Made by a program: the position numbers and the translations under genes
Origin: Kitagawia praeruptora
Lineage: Eukaryota; Streptophyta; Magnoliopsida; Apiales; Apiaceae
Length of the DNA: 64,000 bases
Reading direction: 5' to 3'
NCBI GenBank assembly: GCA_037693485.1
Contig: CM075349.1
Coordinates: 73,449,001-73,513,000 of the forward strand
The notes under the pieces: generated by a model
Told to the model about the DNA's origin: nothing
The model's input: the letters and a program-made list of their open reading frames with translations, nothing else
The model's database searches: none
Shown here: piece after piece, positions 55,240-64,000 of the stretch
How the letters are laid out: each line of letters begins with the position of its first letter
Position numbering within the stretch: the stretch's first letter is position 1

Positions 55240-55595
55240 GGGACGGAGCTAGAAATTCGAGTTTGTGGGGGCGAATTTTTTTTTCATCTTAATAAATAAT
55301 ATATTAAAATAATTTATTATTAAATAAAATAAAAATTATCATTAATATTTTTTCATTTATGAATATACTTAAATTTAACTATTAAAATTCAAAATTATGA
55401 TAAATTTCGAAAATTTTATCACTATATTCATAAAATTTATATAAATTTGAGGGGACGAAATCAAAATGTTATAATATTTTAACATTAAAAATATGAATTT
55501 TTTAATTCTTTTCAAAAAATTTAATACTAATTTCATGATTGTACGAGGTTTTGGGGTGGCGGCCGCCCCTGCGTGCCACCCCTTCCCTCCGTCCC
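55240..55595. mobile_element. Small DNA-transposon-like element with GGGACGGAG ends
   Basis: The 9-bp inverted ends GGGACGGAG (55240-55248) and CTCCGTCCC (55587-55595) enclose 356 bp. The interior is very AT-rich except for GC-rich subterminal parts (GGGGGCGAA; GGTGGCGGCCGCCCCTGCG). No clear target duplication and no coding sequence. Superfamily undetermined. Confidence 0.4.
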
Positions 55596-57669
55596 CGGTT
55601 ATATAGAAATTCGCATCAATAAAAATGAAACGATATAGTCAGAAGATAAACAACGATAAAATGCAAATCCACAAACTCAACTGCCCATCTCCACATCCTG
55701 CCAAAGACACTCTATCACTTGCACTTTTAAAAATTTGACACCATTTATACATTGTAGTATATAACAAAAACCAGCAAGATCACTTGGAAGAATAATGTTG
55801 TAACAGCACAAAAGTCTTTAACTATGTGCAGAAGTGCTCTTTTGTGTAAGTGGTAATCAACTTTTTAAAGATGTTGACTCATATGCAAAATACATAGGCT
55901 ATATAGATTAGAATGCATATTCTTTTCTGTTAAAAATGCATGAATAGATGTAAAATGCAATTTTGTTTTTCCTTAAAACTGAAAAATGCATATTCTATAA
56001 TAAAAAGGTAGTAAAGCAGAACTTACAGAGACTATCACAAAGTCAAAGCGCATCATCTCTTTATACTTTGAACATGGATCCTTCATATAGATCAAAGCCA
56101 GGCTGCAAGCTGCGTCTATTTGATGATCACAAACATTAGAATCCGGAATAGAACAAATAGCAGCAACAATAATTGTAAATTCTAGTGAGATGTAAAAAAA
56201 CTGATGGTTATGTGATAATTGTTTGTAATAACGGGATATGCTCAAAGATTATGAGTTAAAAAGTGAAAACTCTGGAGCAATATTGAACATAATACCAACA
56301 AATACAGAATAAACATGTGACTTGTTTCCGGTTCCTGAGAACGGAATTTCTTTTTGTAAATATTGTTTTTACACAGTATGGTATGCCTATTTAGAGGTGA
56401 GCTTCTACTTCGTATATAGTAAAAAATTCAAAGCTCACCTATTAGATGGAAAGAAAGCATGCTAAACATTGACTGGTTAAGCATATATATGATCGGGAGC
56501 TCTTTAAAAAGTACTAATCCTAATAACAGTTAACAGTATACTAAAGCATTCCATTTCTTATAATCAGGATTATATTGTTGATATAGAAGGATAAATGTGT
56601 CTGATACATACCTTAAACTCTCCATTAAACAGGAAAAAATACAAAAAAAAAAAAGTTAAGCAACTATAGACCTGCGAAATGGAAAACAAGATTGCTACAT
56701 GCCTGTTGTGTGCACCTACCACTTTGAAATGGTCGTGAAACCACCAGATGATAGAATGACAATCGCCACATTTTGGAATTTTATATAGATTTAACTAATC
56801 ATTTTTCAATTTCAATACACCAAGCTAAGACACTAAACTCTGGCAGCTACTTAAATCATAGTATTTGTAACCAATAGATGTCATGTTTCAGGTTTTCTAT
56901 TGTACAACATTATGATATTGCTTGGAATTCATTTCTTCCGCATAACTTTCTAAAGTTTATTGTTTTTTTTTATCTACTTAAGCATGGGTTCACGCAATGA
57001 ATAAAAGAGAATGTAATCCTTCCAAGAATCAGCGATTTATATGTAGCCACCCACCTCTATAAAAGGGCAAGTAACATAAGTTTCTCATGAATGCAGGCAC
57101 CGGTAAGGCTCAATAAATAGCAAAGAATGTAACCTTTTTTTTTATCCACAAACCAGAATTAGCCCAAACTATCAATTTAAATACTTTATAGTAGTATCAA
57201 CATGTGATATAATTCACTACCTTTCGAGGGATGTTGACTGTTAATAACTCCCTTTCAGCAGCACCTAGTATAAAGGAGAAGGCAGATTTACGTTGCAGCG
57301 CTAAAAATGGATCGGAAATCCAAAGGCCAAAACTATCAGGATAACACGAGACTTGAAACATCTAAAAACACCAATATAAGATAATGGCAACGTACGTACA
57401 TTCAACATATGCAAACAATAACTAAGGAAAGCGAGAGAACAAATTTTTTGACATTGCTAATTTGAATTAGATAGAAATAAACACTAGCAAATGAATATAT
57501 TAAATTCACTAGTTTTCCGTAATGCCTAGATAATGAGTCAAGGTTAGTGTTTTAATTTCTACTTACTGCACAAAGTAAAACTTAACTGCATTAACAATTA
57601 TGAATACAAAAGCTCTTATGTCCAGTTTCCCTCAAACAACCAACCAAAAAGATCAATAGCGAGCAGCTG
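55596..57669. other. Intergenic or 3' flank of the GTE-like gene
   Basis: No recognised gene. On the minus strand 56245-55973 is open, and its middle part (DAACSLALIYMKDPCSKYKE) looks protein-like, followed by a donor-like GTAAGT. It may be an exon of an unrecognised or decayed gene. Confidence 0.35.
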
Positions 57670-59022
57670 CTAGTCACATATCTCTCCCTCCTCCAAGTCT
57701 TGCAAAAATAATCCATCTTCCTCGTCTTCGTAATCCATGTAATCATTCTTTAAGGAGAGGCCAATACGTTCCATTATATTTCCGAACCGATCGCCCTGTC
57801 TTGCTTTGAAGAGTATTATTTCAAGTTCTGTCAGTACCTTCATATTGTCCTCTATCTCAACAGTCTTTTCCATCTTCTGTAGTGCAATACGAGCTGCTTC
57901 TCGTTCTCTCTCCCGACGTAGTCTCAGTTCTTCCTGAGCCTTCAACGATGAGGCAACTTTAGCAGCTCTGATTTGGTCCTCGATTCTTGCTTTCTCCTCT
58001 TGTTGTTGCCTCTCCAGTTTTTCTTTTTCCTGCCGCAAATTTATGGGATCGACATGATCAAGAAGGCTCTTCTGTTTCTGTTTTGCCTTTAAAATAGTGT
58101 CAGCAAAGCGTATTTTTAGCATTGCAGCACGTAGGGCTTTCTTAGGAGACAGATGAAGATCAATAGCAGGAGTCCAGTCGTCGGCAGAAGCAGCGGTTGT
58201 ACCATTACTAGATGGTTGAGGACTAGAACAGTTATTTTCCTCATCCAATGCACTTACAGCCACATCAGATTCTGGATCTGATTTACAGGTATTAAATGTT
58301 AAACTGCTTTCATGTTCCATTTTGGAAGCAACACAATTTTGTCCCGTATATCTTTCAGAAGGCAAATTATTGGAGGTTTCATAAGCATAACCTTTCTGAG
58401 GGCTGCACTCGCATTTCAAACAACCACATCTAGTAGCAACCACATTAAAAGAGGATATGGTTTTAACAGAACGAAAAGTAGTCCTCTTACCATTGGCTGG
58501 GCACCTGCAATTTTGTATTTTTCTAGCAGCTTCCTCATTTGCAGGTCTTGCATTTGAAATCTTCACATAATCAGTCACTTTTTCCCCAGGATATTTTGTC
58601 AGCTTTCTCTTTTCTTCAAAAGACATAGACATCATAGGAGCTAATCCAACCCTCAAACGAGATTCTCTAGGGCAGAGATGCCTTGTTTCACAGAGCTTCA
58701 AACTACGATCCATCTTCTGTCTTTTATTTAAGACAGTATCTAAAACCCCTGATGGTCCACGCTTCACAGAGCGAGATCCATAATCATTTATGTTATAATC
58801 AACACCATTAAATTTCAAGCTGTCTAAAGAGTGAGGCATACCTTTTCGTGATTCCTTCCTCATGGAGTCCTTGTTCCCAATAAAAAGAGATACATTCGGA
58901 GCACAATTCTCCTTTATCCACCGCTGCTCCTTGCTAGCTTCACAAGAACCAGTTTTTAGCACAACTTGAGTTGTTTTACAGGAAAACTTCATCTTGAATC
59001 TTGGTTTCGGCAAACTCGTCAT
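57670..59022 (-). CDS. GTE-like (BET family tail) protein without bromodomain, 450 aa
   Basis: Uninterrupted frame. Residues about 290-325 (SPKKALRAAMLKIRFADTIL) and about 330-405 (a charged helix ending REREAARIALQKMEKTVEIE) closely resemble the C-terminal region of plant GTE bromodomain proteins, which bind acetylated histones and regulate transcription. The N-terminus (KPRFKMKFSCK) also recalls GTE starts. No bromodomain or NET domain is present between them. Instead residues about 172-212 hold a Cys cluster (CRCPANG and RCGCLKCECS) that could bind metal. The C-terminus is acidic (DYEDEEDGLF, EEGEICD). A nuclear regulatory role is inferred. Absence of introns in 1.35 kb is unlike multi-exon GTE genes and could mean a retrogene. 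Confidence 0.7.
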   Translation of the reverse strand: MTSLPKPRFKMKFSCKTTQVVLKTGSCEASKEQRWIKENCAPNVSLFIGNKDSMRKESRKGMPHSLDSLKFNGVDYNINDYGSRSVKRGPSGVLDTVLNKRQKMDRSLKLCETRHLCPRESRLRVGLAPMMSMSFEEKRKLTKYPGEKVTDYVKISNARPANEEAARKIQNCRCPANGKRTTFRSVKTISSFNVVATRCGCLKCECSPQKGYAYETSNNLPSERYTGQNCVASKMEHESSLTFNTCKSDPESDVAVSALDEENNCSSPQPSSNGTTAASADDWTPAIDLHLSPKKALRAAMLKIRFADTILKAKQKQKSLLDHVDPINLRQEKEKLERQQQEEKARIEDQIRAAKVASSLKAQEELRLRREREREAARIALQKMEKTVEIEDNMKVLTELEIILFKARQGDRFGNIMERIGLSLKNDYMDYEDEEDGLFLQDLEEGEICD

Positions 59023-59220
59023 GACGGAAACTTACCGAATCCGCACTCTTAATTCTTGATTAATTCAAGAGATTTGATGAGAATAGAAACGATGATTTGG
59101 GGGGGAAAGAGTGATGATTTGAGAACGGGGTCTACAAGGGGAGAGCGTTTAAGGAAATTGTGGGGGTTTCATTAATATTTATAGGTAATCCAACGGTAAT
59201 CCAACGCTACTAATTTTACA

Positions 59221-59224
<4 letters not shown>

Positions 59225-59260
<36 letters not shown>
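59225..59260. repeat. GA microsatellite upstream of the GTE-like gene
   Basis: About 18 GA units, roughly 200 bases before the start codon. On the gene strand it reads as a CT tract, a common element of plant 5' untranslated regions and core promoters. Length polymorphism is likely. Confidence 0.9.
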
Positions 59261-59263
<3 letters not shown>

Positions 59264-59704
59264 CTGTATAGATTTGATCAGCTCTCAAAATTTGCTTAAT
59301 GTAGTAACCTGAAATTACAACCAAAATCATTTATTGCATATAACATTTTTTTTTTGACAAACGTACAGTAGTAATTAATTAATAAGTGATTAATGCATTT
59401 TCCTTTCCTTTTTTCTCTTATTATTATATTATTATCCTTGTTCGTTAATTCTTTGTTTTCAAAATATTTGTTCGTTATTCAAATATTCTATCAACATTAA
59501 TAATAGGTTAATTTTTGAAACAAACTAATATTAGTTTTATTAAAAACTCATTTTTATGTTGATCGTTATTTTATTAAATAATTTAAATTCTTCTAATTTT
59601 TTTATATAAGATTGAAAATTACATTGAACAAAATTTAAATTATGATATTACTAACTTGATCAATGAATTTTGTATATGTTTTTTAGTAAAGTAATTTAGT
59701 TTTA
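59261..59704. other. Intergenic, no gene seen
   Basis: AT-rich upstream region of the GTE-like gene with no further recognised element. Confidence 0.5.
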
Positions 59705-61011
59705 TCTTTATATATATAATAAGAGGTAAAGCGGTATTATTCAAAATTTGGTCAATCAAATTCATAACGTTAGCTCTTAAATAAATAGATGAGAATCTTT
59801 TTATTTAATTTTAAAAAGAGTATGAGAAAATGACTTAAATACCTACTTTTCACTGTACAAAGGTCCAATATACCTAAATACATTATATTGGCCCTTTCTA
59901 CCGACCCATTACGATTCATGTACCGGCGTATCCTGAACAATGAACAAGTCCAAATAGATCTACTTCACTTCAAATATGTATCAGACAAATTACATACACT
60001 ATAGTACATCGGTTGAGCAGAGATCGGACAAAACCCAGCTTATTATATATACAAAGATTGTTTGATTAGATCGATTTGATTTCACTTGACTGAAAACAAA
60101 GAAGAACATCTGTGTGTGTGATTTAAATATCTATATATATGTATGTAGACACTAGACATATGTATATAATAATAGAGGAAATTGTGTGGTGATGCTTACT
60201 GACTCTTTTTCTGGTAGTACGAGAAGAAAGGTAAACTGAATATCATTTACTGATTCACCAAATACGCTGTGCCGAGAACCGTTTCTCTAGCAAACACGTT
60301 GTGCCAGGTGCCGTCTCTCCGGCCAATACGTGCCTTTAAGAAGCGTGTCTACTACATACGTTATCCTGAAAAGCGCATTAGATGGATACGCTGTCTGGAG
60401 GTGCGTATCTGATGACCCGCTGCACATGAAAGCGCAATCAACCGGTAGAAAAGGCCACGCATGCCGACAATCGGTATTTTGGTAATCAACATGCGAAAAA
60501 ACAATAAAATGGGCCATCACCCAAAGAGTATTGGTTGTTAGTAGAATTACAATAAAGTACTAATAAAGTGAGCGTTTAAAGTCTAATAAATATTTATTTC
60601 TATTTTTTTTAGCTCTATTTGATAATTTTTTTTCTCTAATTCTTTCAAATTTAAAAACTCTTTATTTATTGTAATGATATTATAAATTTATCTAATTAAA
60701 ATCAAATTCGATACAAAATATAAAATCGTATATAAATTTAAAATATTTTAAATAAAAATAAAAAAATAAAATAGATAAGGATTGTTGAATTTTATATAAC
60801 GAACTATTTTATATCATTATAGGTGAATTATTTTTAAAAAATTTAAAGTTTGAACTTTAACAACAATATATTAAAATTAATATTTAAATTGTTAAAAGAA
60901 TGTAATATTGTTTAAAAATTAAAAAAAATATAACATATTAAGAAAATTTCATAAATTTACATGATTATAAATATTTTAAAAAAATCGTGCATTGCACGAG
61001 TCATAAGTTAG
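59705..61011 (+). mobile_element. Helitron candidate, about 1.3 kb
   Basis: The left end TCTTTATATATATAATAAGA resembles plant Helitron 5' ends. The right end has a hairpin (CGTGCATTGCACG) about 10 bases before TTAG and T, close to the canonical CTAG. The interior has a non-AT-rich block (about 60220-60530, with repeated AATACG, CGTGTCT and GCGTATC-like pieces) that may be a second insertion or captured DNA. No helicase frame is visible. The imperfect 3' end lowers confidence. Confidence 0.45.
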
Positions 61012-61123
61012 TAAAAATTAACAATTACAATCTCATCAAAATTATTAAATTCTTAAAATTCTCTATATAGTAATAATAATTTCAATTTTAATAAATTAAA
61101 AATCATTCATACATATGTATAAG

Positions 61124-61681
61124 CAGGGGTGGCCAGGCGAAGTAGTCTTGTGTCTAGGGCTCCCAAAATCCAAGGACCCCAAATTTTAGAGATGTAGTAG
61201 ATGTTTTTGTATGAAGACTTCTAAATATTGAGTCGAAATTTGACGGAAGATACTAGAAGAGCAACAGATGTGTTAAACTACATAAAAGAGATGAAAGGTA
61301 GCTATCCAAATATTTGGATTTTTTATAGGAATCTTCTAACTATACTCGTTACTATTGTTTATGCGGAACAGATTTTTTCAAAATTAAAGCTGATGAAATA
61401 CTACATTCATTCAACTATGTCTTAAGAAAGGTTAAATAGTACCGCTATGTTATCGATAAAAAAGGACATGGTTCATAAATTTGACTATGTGAATTTGATT
61501 GATATTTTTGCATCCAAAAATGCAAGGCGTGTTATTTTAAATAAAATAATGAGATTATTTTACATATTATGTCGTCGTCTATTTTATTAGTAAATTTTAA
61601 TTGTATATTTTGTGTGTGAAAAAAAAATTAGGCCTGTAATTTAAGTTCGCCTAGGGCCCTCGATTCTCAGGACCGCCCCTG
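61124..61681. mobile_element. Internally deleted hAT element with 8-bp target duplication
   Basis: The ends CAGGGGTGGCC and GGACCGCCCCTG are inverted repeats. The perfect 8-bp repeat TGTATAAG flanks them (61116-61123 and 61682-61689). The 558-bp interior keeps only the end of a transposase gene. Confidence 0.93.
61228..61590 (+). pseudogene. hAT transposase C-terminal dimerisation domain remnant
   Basis: The frame reads YPNIWIFYRNLLTILVTIVY, AEQIFSKLKLMKYYIHSTMS, a TAA stop, then ERLNSTAMLSIKKDMVHKFD and a tail with LIDIFASKNAR. This is the hAT dimerisation region, in which the segment around A-E-S-F-S-K-L-K is conserved. The stop codon and the loss of all upstream coding sequence make it inactive. 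It lies within the hAT element just described. Confidence 0.85.
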
Positions 61682-61689
61682 TGTATAAG

Positions 61690-64000
61690 TATCTTAAAAT
61701 TTACTTTGATGATTGAGGATTTTGTTTTAAATACTTAAATTAGTTAGATTATAAAGATAGTCATGCACAATGAGACTGACGTTAATGTTTATTATTATTG
61801 GATTAGTCATGGATCACAAATGTGTTATCGTAGATCAGCATGTTTACCTTAAATCTGGAAGGTTGTTTTAGTAATTTCTCAGTACTATATGAAATAAATT
61901 TTTACTGCATTTAGTAACACTCGCAATATAAATTACAGAAACAATCTTACAATAATCCACTCATTAAGCAAGTATAATGAAAGTCGAAACCAACACTAAT
62001 TTACAATGACCCAATATGCCCAGTAAGACATAAACATGGCAGTAAATATGATGTCACTGGATAAACACTATTAAACTGATGCTAAACTTCTCTAGTTTCT
62101 GATCCTACCCATATTTTGTGGATTCGTGTGTGTATATATACACGCCCGTGTGTATATATGTGAGTATATAAGGGTTATGTGTTGGGTTTATGATGATTCC
62201 TTCGTTCTTGATGATTATTTGTGCATACCCTTCGATATTTTGGAATTTTATGGTGGAAATTCGAGTTGGAAGCCATATTTTTGAAACCCTCGAATTTTTA
62301 CTCCCCCGGCGATGAACTTAATGAGCCGAGGGTTTAGACGATGATGAAATTGAGTCGATTTTTTGTTTAAATTATTGTCACGTGAATTTATGTATTTATT
62401 TTTAAATTTTTCGAAGTTTATGTACTTGTTCTTGAAATTTTATGTGTTAGTGTTGAATATTAAGTGTTAAGTATGCTTTGTATGATTATTAGATATTTGT
62501 TATGGATTGATTAGTTCAAATTGATGATTGTTGATTTAGTTAGTAATTTTCAGATTGTTGTAAACATGTTTAGTTTGAAATTTCGAGTTATTAATTGTAT
62601 GAATTCGATATATATCAATGTTAAATGAAAAGATTATGTTAGTTTAGTATTAATCATGTTGCTTGAGTGTTTTGACATGTTAGTAGAATATGAATTTGGT
62701 TAATATGATTGATTTCGAGTAATAATGGTTAGTATGGTTTGACTGATTTTTGGAGTCGGTTGTATTTCGACGAGCTAGTTCACTTTACAATGGAGATACT
62801 GTCCGATTTTCGTTAGAATTAAGTTGACCTTATCTATTAAGTGATTTGCATGATTAAAGTATACTATGTGTTATGTGCTTAAGTGGTTATCTAATTATAT
62901 AGTAATATCTTGTATGTATGGTCAATACGTGTTATATGTGTTAGGTTATAAAGCGTTATAAGAATCGTTTGGGTAGAATAGGATTAGATGATTTAGAAGT
63001 GTAGTATACTAAAATAGTGATAATGTTTATGTAGATACGAAGAACGTAGGCCCTAGTGATAAAAGGAAAGCTAAAGTTGAGATCCAGTGATTTAGCTGTG
63101 CATTCTACCTGAGGCAAGTAACTCTAACTTTTCTTCGAAGTTCATATTCTTTAAGCTACTTATTGTTGATCTGAGTATGCGTATCTTGTTTCTATATTGA
63201 CAATGAATCTTGTTGTAACCCTACCTTTGCATGTACCCTAAACTCGCATTGCTAAACCTTATATGATCACACAAGTACCTTGAAAAAGTACTAGTTCCTA
63301 AATACCATCTTGATCTTAATTAGTCTTTGAAACCTTCTTAATCAAACCTAATTGACTGACTGATAAACCTGCTTCTAAATGACTATGTCCATACCCAAGT
63401 CACCCTATGCTGACCTTAAAACTTTATGTAACATAACAATGACCAGAATACTGTTCCAAAGACATTATACCTATTCTTGACTTCTTTACTTTGTAAACTT
63501 GATAATTGACCTAAAAACTGAACCATGTCATATATCTTTGATCTGTAACCTTGAATTCCAATAATTATACCCTGATCAATATCCTGACTACCTTTGAGTC
63601 TTTTTCTTAACGATTCAGACTTGCAAACCTTATTCCTTTGGAACCAAAACACTTGATCAAATCCTTTGACTTTTATCATTGCAAATCAAAATGTTTTATA
63701 AGTTAAAAAATTTTCAAACCAAAAGCTTTTCTAAGATTTACTGTTTTCAAAAGAATGTTTTATAAAATGTTTAGGACTCCGTCAAAGGCTTTTTATGGAT
63801 TCCTAAAGATTGGAGAGGCGTAAGAGATCGAGTGATGCCAGTCCAGCTAGTTTTTTTCCTGTGTTGTAGTTCTAGTGAGACTAGTCCAACACCTCTTTTA
63901 TAAGCCAATGTGTTGCCTCTTCGGAACCCAATCTAACCTAATGAAAGGATTATGTCCAAAGGAATTTCGTGTCCGGTATGGGGACTTTACGTGGCTAATC
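61690..64000. other. Unclassified, probably repeat-derived
   Basis: No gene frame is visible. Positions 62100-64000 are moderately AT-rich, non-coding and have the texture of a retrotransposon LTR or flank, but I found no terminal repeats, primer site or partner copy in the window. The frames at 63416-63679 and elsewhere are short and not convincing. Confidence 0.3.

Overview
The window reads as flowering-plant nuclear DNA, probably a eudicot. It is AT-rich, has short genes split by GT-AG introns, contains plant metallothioneins and a chloroplast outer-envelope channel, and is crowded with plant transposon families (Ty1-copia, MULE, hAT, Stowaway, PIF/Harbinger-like, Helitron). The third reading frame of the large copia element resembles extra frames I know from asterid retrotransposon annotations. 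That makes an asterid plausible but does not prove it. Nothing bacterial or viral was seen.

Layout. 1-2.55 kb: a hAT end cut by the window edge, a broken metallothionein last exon with its 3' flank, a MITE remnant and exon-like islands of a decayed gene. 2.56-16.68 kb: a complete, very young Sirevirus-like copia element on the minus strand, with LTRs differing by one G, a CATTC target duplication, gag, pol and an extra 1583-codon frame. 16.7-22.3 kb: more exon-like islands of what may be the same decayed gene, partly duplicated. 22.3-29.8 kb: gene-free AT-rich DNA with a roughly 320-bp tandem repeat, two Helitron ends, a hAT element and a MITE. 30-36 kb: two intact metallothionein genes (MT-A, MT-B) with matching promoters, separated by a MULE, a hairpin-rich MITE and a Stowaway MITE. 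35.6-42.2 kb: a tandem array (period 1866 bp) that has copied the last exon of MT-B three more times. 42.9-46.7 kb: a six-exon OEP16 gene on the minus strand and, upstream, a duplicated piece holding only its first two exons. 46.7-51.8 kb: a decayed copia element whose pol frame runs directly into the start codon of that duplicated OEP16 exon. 51.8-57.6 kb: mostly featureless, with one isolated BTB/NPH3-type exon and a small DNA element. 57.7-59.0 kb: an uninterrupted 450-codon gene resembling the tail of plant GTE (BET) proteins but without a bromodomain. 59.7-64 kb: a Helitron candidate, an internally deleted hAT element with an 8-bp target duplication, and unclassified repeat-like DNA.

The likely functional host genes are MT-A and MT-B (metal binding in the cytosol), OEP16 (plastid outer envelope channel) and the GTE-like gene (probably nuclear). 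They show no operon-like relationship. The main theme is repeated local duplication (metallothionein exon, OEP16 5' end, exon islands) combined with transposon insertion.
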